A stretch of DNA of 64,000 nt from Alviniconcha marisindica (Eukaryota; Mollusca; Gastropoda; Provannidae): assembly GCA_018857735.1 (NCBI GenBank), contig JABMCL010001079.1:506001-570000 (forward strand). The letters are read 5' to 3'. The notes under the pieces were generated by a model that saw only the letters and a program-made list of their open reading frames with translations, ran no database searches and was not told the origin of the DNA. A program made the position numbers and the translations under genes. This document shows, piece after piece, positions 25,123 to 38,900 of this stretch (the first letter of the stretch is position 1; every line of letters starts with the position of its first letter).

Positions 25123-28100
25123 GCAAGTTGTCTAGCCATTTGGCCATCCCTGGGCAGGGCGGAGTGGTAAGAGGGCTTAGTCCTGGTTAGGGGCCCACTG
25201 TAGTGGTTATACTTAATCAGTTGATGTGACAGTTTTGTCTGTCTTGCTTTTCAGAGCGTGCCACTGATGGGTCTCAGGCGACAGAGAACTGGGGACTGTT
25301 TATGGAAGTCTGCGATCTGATCAATGAGACAGATGAAGGGTGAGTTGATTGTTGTTGTAGCAGAGTTGTTTTGTCAGTTTATTACTTTAAATTTGTGTGT
25401 ATCATGGCTTGGAAACTTGCATTTGTAATCATGGTGGGAGAAGGAGTGTGTGATGCTTGAGAGGGATGCTTGAATGCATCACATTTTCTCCTGCTTCTTT
25501 GTTGCAGCCCCAAAGATGCCAGCAGAGCTTTTAAGAAACGACTGTCACAGAACCTTGGCAAAAACTTTACAGCCATAATGTACACTCTGACAGTAAGTCA
25601 TCTTTTGAGTTGCGTGTTGATTTGATAGACTTTTATACAGAAATCAGAGTGTACTCAAGCCAAAAAGTTAAGCAATTTGAAAAAAGTGTGGAGTATAATG
25701 CATTTAATTGTTTTATCAATTAGAACCAGGCACTAATGAAAAATTATCATTAACTTTATGGATGACCACTTTTGTGGATATTCTTGACGTAGCTATATCT
25801 GCCTACATGCTTGGCAAAGATCCGGCTGTTACAGTTTGAAACTCTGGCATTGCAGCATCATATACTGAACTATGAAAATTACCACAGTGACTGCAAACAC
25901 AAATATGCTCGTGCAATTTTTGATGCAAGTTGAACTCTTATGGAACAAAAAAGATCTGAAACAAGAGTGACTGCTAGTGTTCTAAAACAAGATCCAAACA
26001 TATAAAAGGTTCAAAAGAACACTTAAGAACACAGTCCGCAAATGTTTGGGGTAATCCCCTTTGTCAAGCTGCAAAACAACACTTAAACAGTTAAATGGTT
26101 AAAAACGATGAAAAATGAAATGCGAAGCGAAATAACTTATCTTTTTTGGTTGAGCTATGTGAATGTGAATGTGAAAACAACATAGCTCCACCAAAAAAGA
26201 TAAGTTATTTTGCTTCTTATCTCATTTTTCATCATTTTTAACCATTTAACTGTTGTTTAAGTGTCATTTTGTAGCTTGACAAAGGGGACTACCCCAGAAA
26301 TTTGCAGTTTGTGTTCTTAAGTGTTCTTTTGAACCTTTTACATGTTTGGATCTTAGGAAGCAGTTCTTGATCTAGATCTCACTGTTTGCAGTGTTTGGAG
26401 ACCTGTGTCAAGAACTGTGGTCGTAGGTTCCATAACTGTGTGGCCAGCAAAGACTTCCTGCAAGAATTGGTCAAGGTCATTGGTCCCAAGTATGACCCAC
26501 CACAAGCTGTCCAGGAAAAAGTCTTGCAGATGATCCAGGTATGTTACTTGCACTTTGCTGGTACAGTATGTCATTTTCAGTCCTGTTCAAGGTATTGTCT
26601 TAGCATTGGGAAAGCACATATATTCTGTTAGAAGTTTCACCGCTGCCCATTTTTCTATTTAAAAAAGAAGAAAAAAGTAAGAAATTATCAAACAGAATAA
26701 GGATCGTTATTGCCTTGGGAGATTCAGTGATATGTTAAATGTACTCAAACAGTCAGCGTGCCATATACTGAAAAGCTTGAGGGAAAAGATGATCATAATT
26801 GCAGTAATTTTCAGATTAAGGGGATACAGCTTCAGTATTATGTATGCAACTTTAACTTCTTAAAATTAAAATTAAAATCCATTACATATCTCAGTCAAGT
26901 CTGACACAGGTTGATGTTTGCTTGACTGGCACATTGAAGCCCCTAGATAAACACTTAACCTAAGGATCATTCGTCCGTTTTTATCTTTCTGATGATTTTA
27001 GTAGTAGCACAGAACTTATTGTTCCCTTCCAGACATGGGCAGATGCATTTCGTGGTGTGCCAGAACTGAAAGAAGTGGAGAAGATTTACCAGGAGCTGAA
27101 GTCCAAAGGCATCGAGTTTCCAATGACCGACCTTGACAACATGGTCCCCATTCACACACCAGCCAGGGTCAGTACTGTGAACATAACTCTCTGAACACTG
27201 CACAGCAAGTGCCATTGTTGTTACTTTTACATTATGTTAAACATTCATTCTGCTCCTGCAAGTTTCCACGTATTGCTCCTCTTCTTCATGAATACCCTTT
27301 AAATTCATGAACACTGCACTGCTCAGTTGACCCTAATGATTCATACACAGAGGTATGACAAAAGTGTACTGCCCTGGAGCATTTTAGCCTGCAGCAGGTG
27401 AATACTTAGCAACTTTAAGATGGGGAGGGGGGTGTTGAGCCATGCTTTTGACTGATCGCTAAGCTGGTTTCATGGTGTTATAGGCTGATAGAACACATGC
27501 AGCTGGTAAGCCACACAGGAAGGTGTTTTGCTGGAGGAGACAGGTGGGAAGCAAGTGAGTGGTAGTGATGCAGATTGGCTCTTGACAGACAACACAACCA
27601 TCACTTGAGGGGAATAATCAATAATTTACGACGTGTCTGGGTAGTTAACAGTAGCAGTGGTGTGTTTAGGCTGATCAGTTGTGCAAGCGCTGCAAAGATG
27701 TTTTCACTGTGACTTCCAGGCTACCAGTACCCAGCTGCAGCAGCAGCAGGCAGGAGAAACCCGAGAGGTTTAATGACGTGGCTGTTGTACTTTTCATTAT
27801 GCTGTGAAAGAGAGTCTGTGCAGTCTGTGCTGGAAAGAAATTGGTTGTGTGTTTTTCCTCTCAGTTTTGTCTTGGTTTCATTCTCAGCAGTAAAATGTTA
27901 AGTGTCAAACTAGGACAGCTGTAAAAAACTTTATTTTTTTATTTTTTTAAAGCTTCAGATGTTGTTTCTCAGTCACTCTTAAATTTCTCTCTCACATTAT
28001 CTCTCTGTTTGTCTGTCTCTCTCTCTCTATGAAGTGTGAGTGATGGTATGTCTGCCTTCAGTACAGTAGAACATTGTGACGCTGCATTAAAAACTCACAA

Positions 28101-31100
28101 AAAGGCTATGTTTGATGTTCCTGAGTGATCTGCTGGTAATGTTTATGTGTTGTGCATTTGTTGCCAAGTGCTTGTTTTTGAAGGGTCATTCTGAAACTTG
28201 CCTCAACAATGGTGGATTGGTGGGATTTGTTTTTCTGTGTATATCCCCCCCCCCCCCCCCCAACCCCCTCCCCCCAAAACCTCCCACAAACCAAAGGTAT
28301 TTAACTTGAAAACTAAACTTTCACCATCAATACCATCACTAACACTAACAGAGTAATGGGGGGGGGGGGGGGGGGGTCATTGTACTGGCAAACTATCCCC
28401 ACAGTTAGTAGCGTGAATGCAGTTAACATTTATTTTGAAAGCCACATTTTGTAAACTTTTGCAGTGTGTATGCGGAGTCTGTGAAGTGCACAAGGAGGGA
28501 GAAGAGCAAAGTAATTTGATTAAAAATTACCTGCACGCTCCATTTGCTGAAGTATGGTCTCTGGCCTAATTAACTGCACCAGTCTGGGATTTTGTTGGTG
28601 TAACATTTTGTTCCGGTTGCATCAGGGTTTTAGGGGGGAACAAAGGGGGAGGCATCAGGAAGAAATGTTCCTTTGTTAGAAAGCTACACCCTAGCAACAT
28701 TTATATAGTCAAGCAACACAATGCGAGGCAAATACCCCCCAGACTACAATCAAGACTTAGGCTTTTCGTTCTTTCGGATGTGCACAGCCAAATGAACATT
28801 TTTTCATCCCTTTTCCACTTCTTTCCAAAGTGTTCATTCAACTCAGTGGATTTGAGGAAAATCTAGTCTGTGGAATAAAAGTGAGAAAACTGTCACAGTA
28901 CAAATAGAGTAATTGTATTCATAGGTGCTTTGCTTGGTGCTGTCAGGTCTCTTTTCCTCCTTCTGTCATTTATGATAATACTAATAGTGGTCATTTCTAT
29001 AGCGCAGTATCTTACTGACTATGGTAAACACAGCACGCATTACAAAACCAGCAAGTTGTAATCAAAACTTTTAAAATAATATATAACATGGTATTCCGTG
29101 TGCATACATGTGCAGGGAATGTAACTGGGGGAGGGGGGGACAGATTTGTACTTCATGATTTCTGATTTCATTTTACTGCAATTGGATGATCCTTGTTCTT
29201 CCATAACTGTAAATTTATATTGTAGTCTACCAGTCTTTCTTGATTTCATTTGTTTTGTTACCATTTTGTTGTTGTTTTTACATCAGAAGATTCAGTTTGA
29301 TCATTTTATTTTTATCTTTGCTTTAAGAATGTTCATGTATTTGTATTTGATATTTTTTCATTCATTCTTTGAATGGCAGTTATTTAATTCAAACCTATTT
29401 CATAGAATGACCGTCACCTGGAAAAGACTACCTAGGCATACCATCCTGAGGATGTTAAGGTCCAAGAACTCGCCACCTAGGCATAAATCTAAATATGCTG
29501 GTTCTTCTAAGTCTCACTTCACCACTGATACCATCACTGATGCACTCTCTTTCACAACAAACCTTTCATTGTCTGTCATGCTAATGGTAATTTTTTTTCT
29601 TTCTCTCTCTCCGTCAGTCTGCCCCTCCCCCTCCCCCATCCCAGCAGCCGCCTGCGGGGATGATGCGACCCCAAGGGGCTCCAATAGCTGGAGGCCCCAT
29701 GCCCATCGGTCCCGTGCCCGGGGGCTCGATGCCAGTGCCGGGCGGCCAGATGCCGGTCATCCCCAGTGAGCCGGTCACCTTGAACGAGGAGCAGCACACC
29801 AAGCTGAGCCGGGAGCTGGAGGTGGTGTCAGGCAACGTGCGGGTCATGAGCGAAATGCTGACAGAGCTGTCCCCCTCCAACGTGGAGGAGTCTGATCTGG
29901 AGCTGCTGCAGGTGGGTGGAGCGAAGCGTGTTGTTGTGGTTGTTGCCATCGTCATCCTTGTCATCAGCATGTTGTTTGTTATCCAAATGGCTGGGGGGGT
30001 GTTTGTGTGGGAAAGAAAAATCTGTTGTTGTTTTTATGTACAAGGCTTTTCCCTTCTTTTTTTTTCTTTTTCTTTTCTTTGTTTGTTTGTTTGTTGTTGT
30101 CTTTTTTGCAGATGGAATGTGGGCTTACAAGAATGAATTGCAGATCTGGTTGTACTTTCTTCATTTAGATTTGATAGGCTTTTTTTTTTTAAAGTTCATC
30201 CATCAGCGGTATGCGTATTTAGAGTTGATGGGTGTTTTTTCAAGTTCATCCTTCAGTGGTAGTGTGCATAAGTTTGCATGCAACCAGTGCATTTAAATGA
30301 TCTTTGCCATCCCATGTGTCATTGCACAGGAACTGAACAGAACGTGCCGACAGATGCAGCAGAGAATTATGGAACTGCTGGGGGAAGTGGCCAATGAGGA
30401 AGTGACAAGTGAGTGCTCATTATTGTTCCCTTTGGTTTTTGTTCCCGTTAGTTTATTTCTGTCTTTGCCCAGCTACGCTTGAAATAATCATATGCATGCA
30501 TCCGCTGACCTCTCATGTACTTCATGGGAAGATGAGTTATACTTCACATTTTTTAAACAGATGATCTGGGATTTGACACACAAAAATGAGTTGCGTGTAC
30601 AGTACTACTTTCGGAAATGCACAAGCTTGCATGTGACTGTTGAACAGAGCAGGCTGTGAAGCAGGATTATGAGTATGCTGCTGGCACTGAAAGAGGTACT
30701 TAACATGAGTCTTCATGAATGAAGCTGACAAAGTTGAGCACTGAAAATGACCGAGTTGACTTTACCTCCAACACTAAACAGTGAAGTCAGCTTCACCTCT
30801 GAAGGTGATTGAAGCCATCTTCACTGCTGAAGGTGCCTGGTTGACTTCCATCATGGAAATTCAGGTGACTTCAGTTGACTTCACCACTGAAGGTGAAGTC
30901 AGCTTCACCTCTGAAGGTGATTGAAGCCATCTTCACTTTTGAAGGTGCCTGGTTGACTTTCATCATGGAAATTAAGGTGACTTCACCACTGCAGCCATGA
31001 TGAAGGTAATTCAAGTCAGCTCCACCACTGATGGTGACTGGTTGACCTCACCACTGAAATGGAGGTGACTGAAGTTAACTTTGCCACTTAAAGGTGACTG

Positions 31101-31975
31101 AAATTCACTGGATACTGGTGGTGCCTACAGCCAGGCACATCCAGCCTTCAGAGCAATGCCCGGTAGCTGATTGTGGATGCCGTGGAATAAAATCTGTGTT
31201 GGAAATAAACAGCTTTGATTGTTTGCTGGGATTTCTGAGCAGCTGTCAAACTTTGTGACAATCAGGGCATTGGGACATGTTTTTTTGTAACGGGTATCCT
31301 TTTTAAAAAATGTAAGTTGAAAAAAAAAATCATGGGATATTGTTAACTGAGAAAAGCCAGCTGAGGGCTGAAGATGGCAGTACTGACCTTCTGACCTGCT
31401 GATTCTCTTCAGAAAATCTCCGTGCCATGCACTTTATAATGCCATGAGAAGGCGCTCATCAAGAGAGGGGAGAAGAAAAGCCAGCTGAGATCCAGACATC
31501 CTACCCAGTGTACTAATTAATACTTGATAGGTTGAACATCATGATAAAGTCTGGGTTGGAAGTCTTTGTTTAATGCCGTGCTTGCTGTTCATCTCCAGAT
31601 GAGCTACTGAGGGTGAACGATGACTTGAACAACGTGTTTCTGCGATACGAACGTTTCGAGCGGTATCGTTCTGGCCAGGGCGCCCCTGAGGGCACGGAGC
31701 CCTCCCCAGCGGCCGATCATCTCCCTCCTTCCTACGACCAGGTAGCTTCCTGTGCTGCTTTCATTGGGCTTCTTTGTTGGGTGCCTTTTGTAATTGATCA
31801 AAGTCATTGTGTAGGGCTTGGTTAGTGTGAAAAACTGCCAGTACATATAGTGAAATGGAGCTCTGTGGATTGAAAACAAAAATTGTTTACTATTATGTTG
31901 TGTTTTTGTTTTTGTTTTTTCTCTGGACTTTGCTGTATTTTGTTGTGTTTTCTTGAAGTTTCTTTTTCCTCTCTA

Positions 31976-32017
<42 letters not shown>

Positions 32018-35000
32018 CAGTCTCTCTTTCTCTCTGTCTGTCTGCCTTTATCTGTCTCTATGTCTCTCTGTTGTTGCTTACTGAAACACTGGGGGGAGTG
32101 AGTTGTCTAGAAATGGTCTCTATGGTCTGTTGTACATTAAATTTATATGCATCTTGTGGTGAAATGGGAAACTTGCAATTTGTAAAGATCCCCTTTTTTG
32201 CCTCCTTTTAGGTTGACACTGAAGTGACAGGCAGTATTCGCATATTTATTTGAATCCTTTCCAGATTCATAGTTTGGAGCCAAGCTTCTTTTTTTTCTTT
32301 CTCTCTATCCTTTAATTTTGTTTTAACCTTTTCCTGTTTGTATGATTACTTTGAATAACTAAACAGCCCAAAGTGCATGCTCAAACACTTGATTAACTTT
32401 ATTTAAGCATTTATATAGGGGTGGTTCTCCAGTTATGTACCCAAGATATCCTTTCAAACACAAAAACAAAACAAAACCGTTTGTTGGCTTCACTATATAT
32501 TTCTTGTTAAAAGGAGTGAATGAGACACTTAAGTGTAATATGTTGCAAACAGTAGCTGATTGCGTCTTTGTCACAGTTTGTGAGGCTTTGTTCAAAAGCT
32601 TTTATTGCATTCATGCTGCCAGTTACCAAACCAAAGAAATGATGAGCTGAAGGCACATCACATTTTAATGTTGTTCGGTTGTTGCTCCCTAAAAAACTTG
32701 TGACCCTCTCCTTGGTAATTATTTCATTTGTTAATTTTAATGCATAGGCTGAATGACACAACTGTTTAATTTCTGCACAGTTTTGAGTGGTATTGGGTGA
32801 TTCAGCGAAGCTGGTTTGCTAGAGTGAATGCGCTTTGTAATCTTTCGCGCAAGAAGTTGCGAGAGGTCGCAGCGCACTTCCAGGCCGATTTCTGAGTAGG
32901 CGTTGCTTCACGCTGTGTATAATATAGAAGTTGAACCTAGAATTGCGAAGCAGTACAACTGCCAATACTGTTGCAGTTGCAAAAATTACCGTGGAAAGGG
33001 GATGGAGGGTGGAAAAAAGTGTCTTTGCATCATTTTTTGGCTGACCAGAAGATCGCGAGTTCGTAGGAAAAATGCGTTTTGGGGCATCCTATAGCACGAG
33101 CAACAAGTTATTGCTTATTTCCAGACACATTATGACTATGGGCCTCAAAAAATGCCTTTAAAGTTGGCAGTGTAAAATTCGCAAATTCACTGTCACCACC
33201 TTCCAGTGTGAAGAAAGTACGCACCGGAAGTAAAAGCAGCCAAGGGACTTAAGCGATGCCGGGCAAAAGTCAAGGGAATTAACAACCCCACCTGAATCAC
33301 CCAATAGAAAGCTTTGGAGAGCAGTTCATGTACAATTTGGTTGGGAGTAATAGGGATTTTTTTTTTCATTTTTTTTTTTCTCAGTGCAAGTCTGTGATTA
33401 TTATGACTATGTACATGTTTTGTTATTGGTAGTTCCAGTCAAAATTTCAGATTTGTTGCAACAGACTTTTGTCATGCTGATGCGCATTATTGTAACACAA
33501 ATTGTTACATCAGAGAGCATTGTTACATCAAAGAGCATTGTTACATCAAAGAGCATGATCAAATGCTCCAGCTGATGTAGGCGGGTATGTTGTTGTTGTC
33601 TTCCAACTTCAGACAGGCCAAAACTTGCGGTCAGTTTGTTAATGATTTTGTTGTTTGTTGTTGTTGTTGTGCTAATGGATTATGCAGCAACAAAAGTTTG
33701 ACATAAGTTTTGAACTGTGACAAGGAAAGGCCAATAACAAATGTCCAGTTTGTAAATATCTATTTAATTCCAATATTTGTGTGTAGTTCTGAAAACACAT
33801 GCACACACACTGCATGCATGCATGCACACACGCGCACCCACACAACATGCATGCAGGCACGCAGCGAAACGAGAGCTGGTGAAGACAGTGCATGAAGGGA
33901 GCAGAATGCTGTAGAGTTAGCGAGCGTGTAGGGTGAGGGGCTAACAAGTTTTGCTCTCCTTTAGGTGTGCACGCCAAAAGATGAGGTCAGCTGGGTATGT
34001 TGGCCCATCAGTCATTCCTTTTCCAGTCGGCTCTGTAGACATTCCACAGGCTTGTGTTTTTTCGTTTGTTTTGTGTTTTTTTGCTTTTTATTTTATACTG
34101 CCCTCTTGTCATTTTCCCTTTGTTTTTTTCCAGGCTGGTCTTTTTTTTTTCTTTTTTTTTTTTTTTGCTTTGGAGTTGTCCTATCCTGTGCTTTGGCTGA
34201 CGAAAAGAAAAGAAAAAGATCAGGAAGTTTGTTTTTTTCAATTGTTTTTAAGTCATCTGAAACTGAGCTGCTGAACCACATTGGTGTCTCCCCCTATCCC
34301 TAAATGTTTCCGTTGCTAAATGTGAAGTACAGTTGCAAGATGGTATTCAGTTAAATTTTAAGGTGATTTTCAGTTTGACAACGTAATTGTGTTAAAAATA
34401 AAGAAATCAGAAAGAGAATATGTAAGTTTATGTGTAGAAATCAGAAAAAGAATATGTAAGTTTATGTGTAACTCATATGTATGCATACGTGTGCACATCA
34501 GAACATTCAAATGTATATGTGCAAACCATACATGAACATCAACATAACAAGCCTGGATTTAGTAGGTGCTTAAAGCTTACAGCTTTGGTATGTTGTACTC
34601 TTTGTCACAAGAGTTATTTGCTTTTATCCATGGAATATAACCTTGTAACAGCTGCCATGTAATCACAGGAGAGTGTAGTTAATCCAGATACCGTTAATCC
34701 GGAAACATCAGCATCCAGATCTATTTGACCAGTTGCATACTCAAGAAAAGAGTTACTTGATTTTAAAAAAATCTGTTTAAAGTGACATGAATTTGTTAAA
34801 AAAAAAAATAGAACTCTGATGACAGTGACATAATTGCTTTGCTTTTTTTTTTTTAGAGAATCCAATTTAAGTGACATGATTGTTTTTTGTTTTTTTAAAT
34901 CTGTTTAAAGTGAACTCTGTTTACAATGTTCACCTTTAAAGAACAAACAACAACAAACATGGAAAGAGTTAATTTATTTGATCAGTCTAGAAGTAGGAGT

Positions 35001-35856
35001 TCTGCACGTGGTGAACGTATTATAGGGCTTCTTAATTTCACTCCTGTTCATTGTGATAAAATGTGAACAATTCACTGACATTTTGTGTGAAGAAATTAAT
35101 CAAGACCTGTTGACTGGGGACCTGTTATCTGGATGAACAAAGATGCACTGGACATCATTTTGCAAACTAATATACAGCAGCTATGATCATATTGTGAATT
35201 ATTCTCTTAAGTGGAAGTTCTCAAAATGATGGCTTCGTTTCAGTTATCCAGAGATGACTGTTAGAGTATGACACCCATCAAGAAAAAGAGTTATATTTGT
35301 TTTTGTAGTGTAAATGGAAGAGCAAGAAGTCTATACATTTTTCAAAAAATGAATCATGGCATATATGTAGAACTTGTGATGTTTTCTCTGCTGATGATAA
35401 TTGTGCAGGTGGTTTGTGGCTGTGTTCCTTATTTTTTTGTTAAAAAAATGTTTTACTTTGATACTCGACCATTTCTTTTTTGTTTTGTTTTTTATTTCCC
35501 AGTAGAGTTGCACAGTAGTTGTGGGGAAATAATGGAACTGTGTGTGTGTGTGTTTCAAGTTTTGAGCAGGTCACCAGGCTGTTGTGGTGTTATGTTGTAG
35601 ATGGGTAATGTCCTGATAAGAAGTTTGAGTGGTATGTGCTTGTGCTGCTTGTGTGTACTGTACCATAGCCTCTTTTCCTGTTACATATACCAGTGTCTGG
35701 GAATAGTTAGTTTAGTTTATCTTTTCTCTTCTTTTTTTCTCTTTTTTTAAAAAAAATTGTTGTTGCCTCTATGATCAGAGGGCCTTAAATGTTGAGATTT
35801 TTCTCTGTTACGCTTTTTACGGTTTGCAAGTTTTGAGTGATGTACATGCACAAATC

Positions 35857-35902
<46 letters not shown>

Positions 35903-38900
35903 CATACACACACACACAAGCATGTACACATAGATGCATGCACACTTGCCTACACACATACATGCACACACTTTCTTGTTCTTTCTTTTCCTCCCTTCCC
36001 CCCTATCTCTTTTAGTTTCACCCTCTCTCTCTCTCCCAGCTTCTCTCTCTCTCTCTCGCTCTCGCTCTCTCTCTCTCTCTTTTCTCTCTCTCTTTTTAAA
36101 GTACTACATGATGGCATCTTTCCAGGTCCAACCCAAAAGGATCCAGGTAAGAAGCGCTCATGCAGTAGGTCTTGTTTCAGCTTCCAGCCCAGAGCAACCC
36201 TAATGTAGGAAACCTGATAGATCTGGGTGACCAACCCACTGTCACAGCCCAGATGGCAGGCCTCAGTGAGTGTTTTTTTGTTTTGTGGGGATGGCATGTG
36301 TGTTACTGCTTGTATGTGTGTGTGTGTGTGCGTTTGTGGGGATGATGTGCATGTGTGTCACTGTGTGTGTGCGTGTTTGTGGGGACAATGTGTAGGCATG
36401 TGTGTCACTCTGTGTGTGTGTGTGTTTGTGGGGATGATGTGTGTCACTGTGTGTGTGCGTGTTTATGGGGACGATGTGCATGTGTGTCACTGTGTGTGTG
36501 TGTGTTGGGGGGGGGGGGAACGATGTGTATGCATTGCATGTGTTTTTCTTGTTCCAAAGTGCTGTGTATGTTGCTGTGTGTGTGCCTGTACATTGGTGGG
36601 TGCATGTGTATGTTTTATTTATGTGGATAGGGTTGGGGGGTTGCTTGTGTCAGCTGTTTAGAAAGTTTGTGGAAGTCCTGTAGTTGTGACATCTTTTCAC
36701 CTCATAATTGTTTGTTTTAATGCAGGGCTCATCTTTTTTGTTTTGTTTTTGTACATAGTTGTTAAAAACAAAAACCATAAACAGGAAGGAGAAACACATG
36801 ACCTCTATAAAAGCTCTCCACTTTCTCTCCTGTGAACACCCCCACCCAAAAAACAACAACAAACCAACTCACACACTCACACACACACACCAAAAACAAC
36901 AAATGGGTGGAAGGACTGCAAAGTCCCTTACACATTTCTCTCCGGAAGTATCTGTCTGATTTCAACAAGGACTTGAAAGTCCTGGACAGATTTCTCTCCG
37001 GAAGTATCTGTCTGATTTCAACAAGGACTTGAAAGTCCTGGACAGATTTCTCTCAGGAAGTATCTGTCTGATTTCAGCGAAGTCCATTACAGATTTCTCT
37101 CCCCCTGGAGCTGACTGACCGACAACTCTGTTTCAGACATTTCTGGCAACGCGGAGCCTCCTGCCAGCGGCCTGGTGTCGGCAGCTGGGGCAGCAGGGGA
37201 CGAGGACTTTGACATGTTCGCACAGTCACGACAGTCCTTTGACCAGCACAAGCAGGCAACTGGGTATGTATTTTTTTTATGCAAACACTGGTCAAGCAAC
37301 GAAGGCCTAAAGCCTGTCAGTAGTCAGTAATGCATGTTGCTCTGTAGATTCTGACCTGCAGGAAGTGAGTGATGCTTGCAGCAGCAACTGAGGCCTAAGT
37401 CCTCAGTTGTCACAGTAATGCATGTAGCTCTGTACTGGGGGATCCCCCCCCCCCCCCACCTCCCCCTCATGAAAGATTAAGGGTGCATTTATAGTGGATG
37501 CTGACTGTCTTTTTCTCTTCCCAGACCTATTTATGGAAATCAGAGAGAAGACCAGATGCCAGGTGGCCTTGGGCAGGCGGTGAACATCAAGTCCCAGCCG
37601 GACCGGGAAGTCCTTGGAGTAAGTCAGCCGAGTGCATGCCCATGTACATTGGTCTGCTTGCTACCTGCAGCACGTTTATGATCCAACGTTTTTTGAAGTA
37701 GTGTCTTGATTAAAGTTTTCCTTGTGCTCAGTTTTAATTTGTCCGAAACCATTTTGCTAACAGTGTGAAATCTGGGTACCTGATTTTCCAGATCATTTGA
37801 TAACGTTTTGTGACTGTTTGAACCATTTTGAAATTTGGGTACCCAATTTTCTTGATCATTTGATATGTTTTATGACTGTTCCAATTTTAACCATCATTTG
37901 GGATGCTTCCCAGCCTCCCCTTCCCCTTCTCCCCCAGTCAAATAACTGAAGTTTGGTGCATGTAGTATGGCAATATTTTTCACGTTGTTTATGCCAGATT
38001 AATTTTAATTTACAGCGTGTGTATGTCAGTGTGTGTGTGGATTGAATGATGACTGCTTATAAGGTTCTGTTTTAACATGGATAAGGATTTATACAAAGTA
38101 AACAAGGCCGTTTTAAGAGGGACAGTGATTTCTACAAAGTAAACAGAGCTGTTTTAACAGGGACAGTGATTTCTACAAAGTAAACAAAGCTGTTTTAACA
38201 GGGATAGTGGTTCATCCAAAGTAAACAAAGCTGTTTTAACAGGGATAGTGGTTCATACAAAGTAAACAGGTCTGTTTTAACAGGGATAGTGATGCATACA
38301 AAGTAAACAGGGCTGTTTTAACAGGGATAGTGATTCCTACAAACTAAACATGGCTGTGTGTCACAGATTCATTTTGTTTCAATTCCCCTTTTTTTGCCCC
38401 CCAATTTATGCTCACTATTACAAGCTTAAAAACTTTTCCCAAAAATCTGGAATAATGGGCCATTACTTCTTTTGATTATTGCTATTATCGACTACTTTTA
38501 TATAGTGCTATTCTCTGCTCCTGAGCAGACTCACTGCACTCATTTCACATGTGATTATAAATGAGTGGCTGTATTTCTGACTGCATGTCACAATGAGCTG
38601 CCAGATTATCTCCCCCTCGAATGACAGTTGAAGTCCACCAGCTTTGCCGTTGGGTGTTCATGTTGGGGTCAAGCCATGTATGCTTTTTGAGAACTGTGAC
38701 CGTTTCTGAAAGGCTTGCAAAATATTTTGTGCATCTGTCCTATCCGATCACTGAAAAATTACAGCCATTTACGGAAGTCTTGTGATATAGTTTGTGGAAG
38801 TTTTATTCAAATGAAAATTAAATGGGTCAGCCTCTTCAAACTGCTTGTACATGTACCAGATAAGCCATGTATTAAAAAAAGAAGTTAACAGCTGATTGTT

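Noticed and set aside
29146..29769. 207-codon plus-strand open frame
   Set aside because: Intron sequence running into TOM1L2 exon 6 in the wrong frame; the true frame across 29618-29911 gives the GAT domain.
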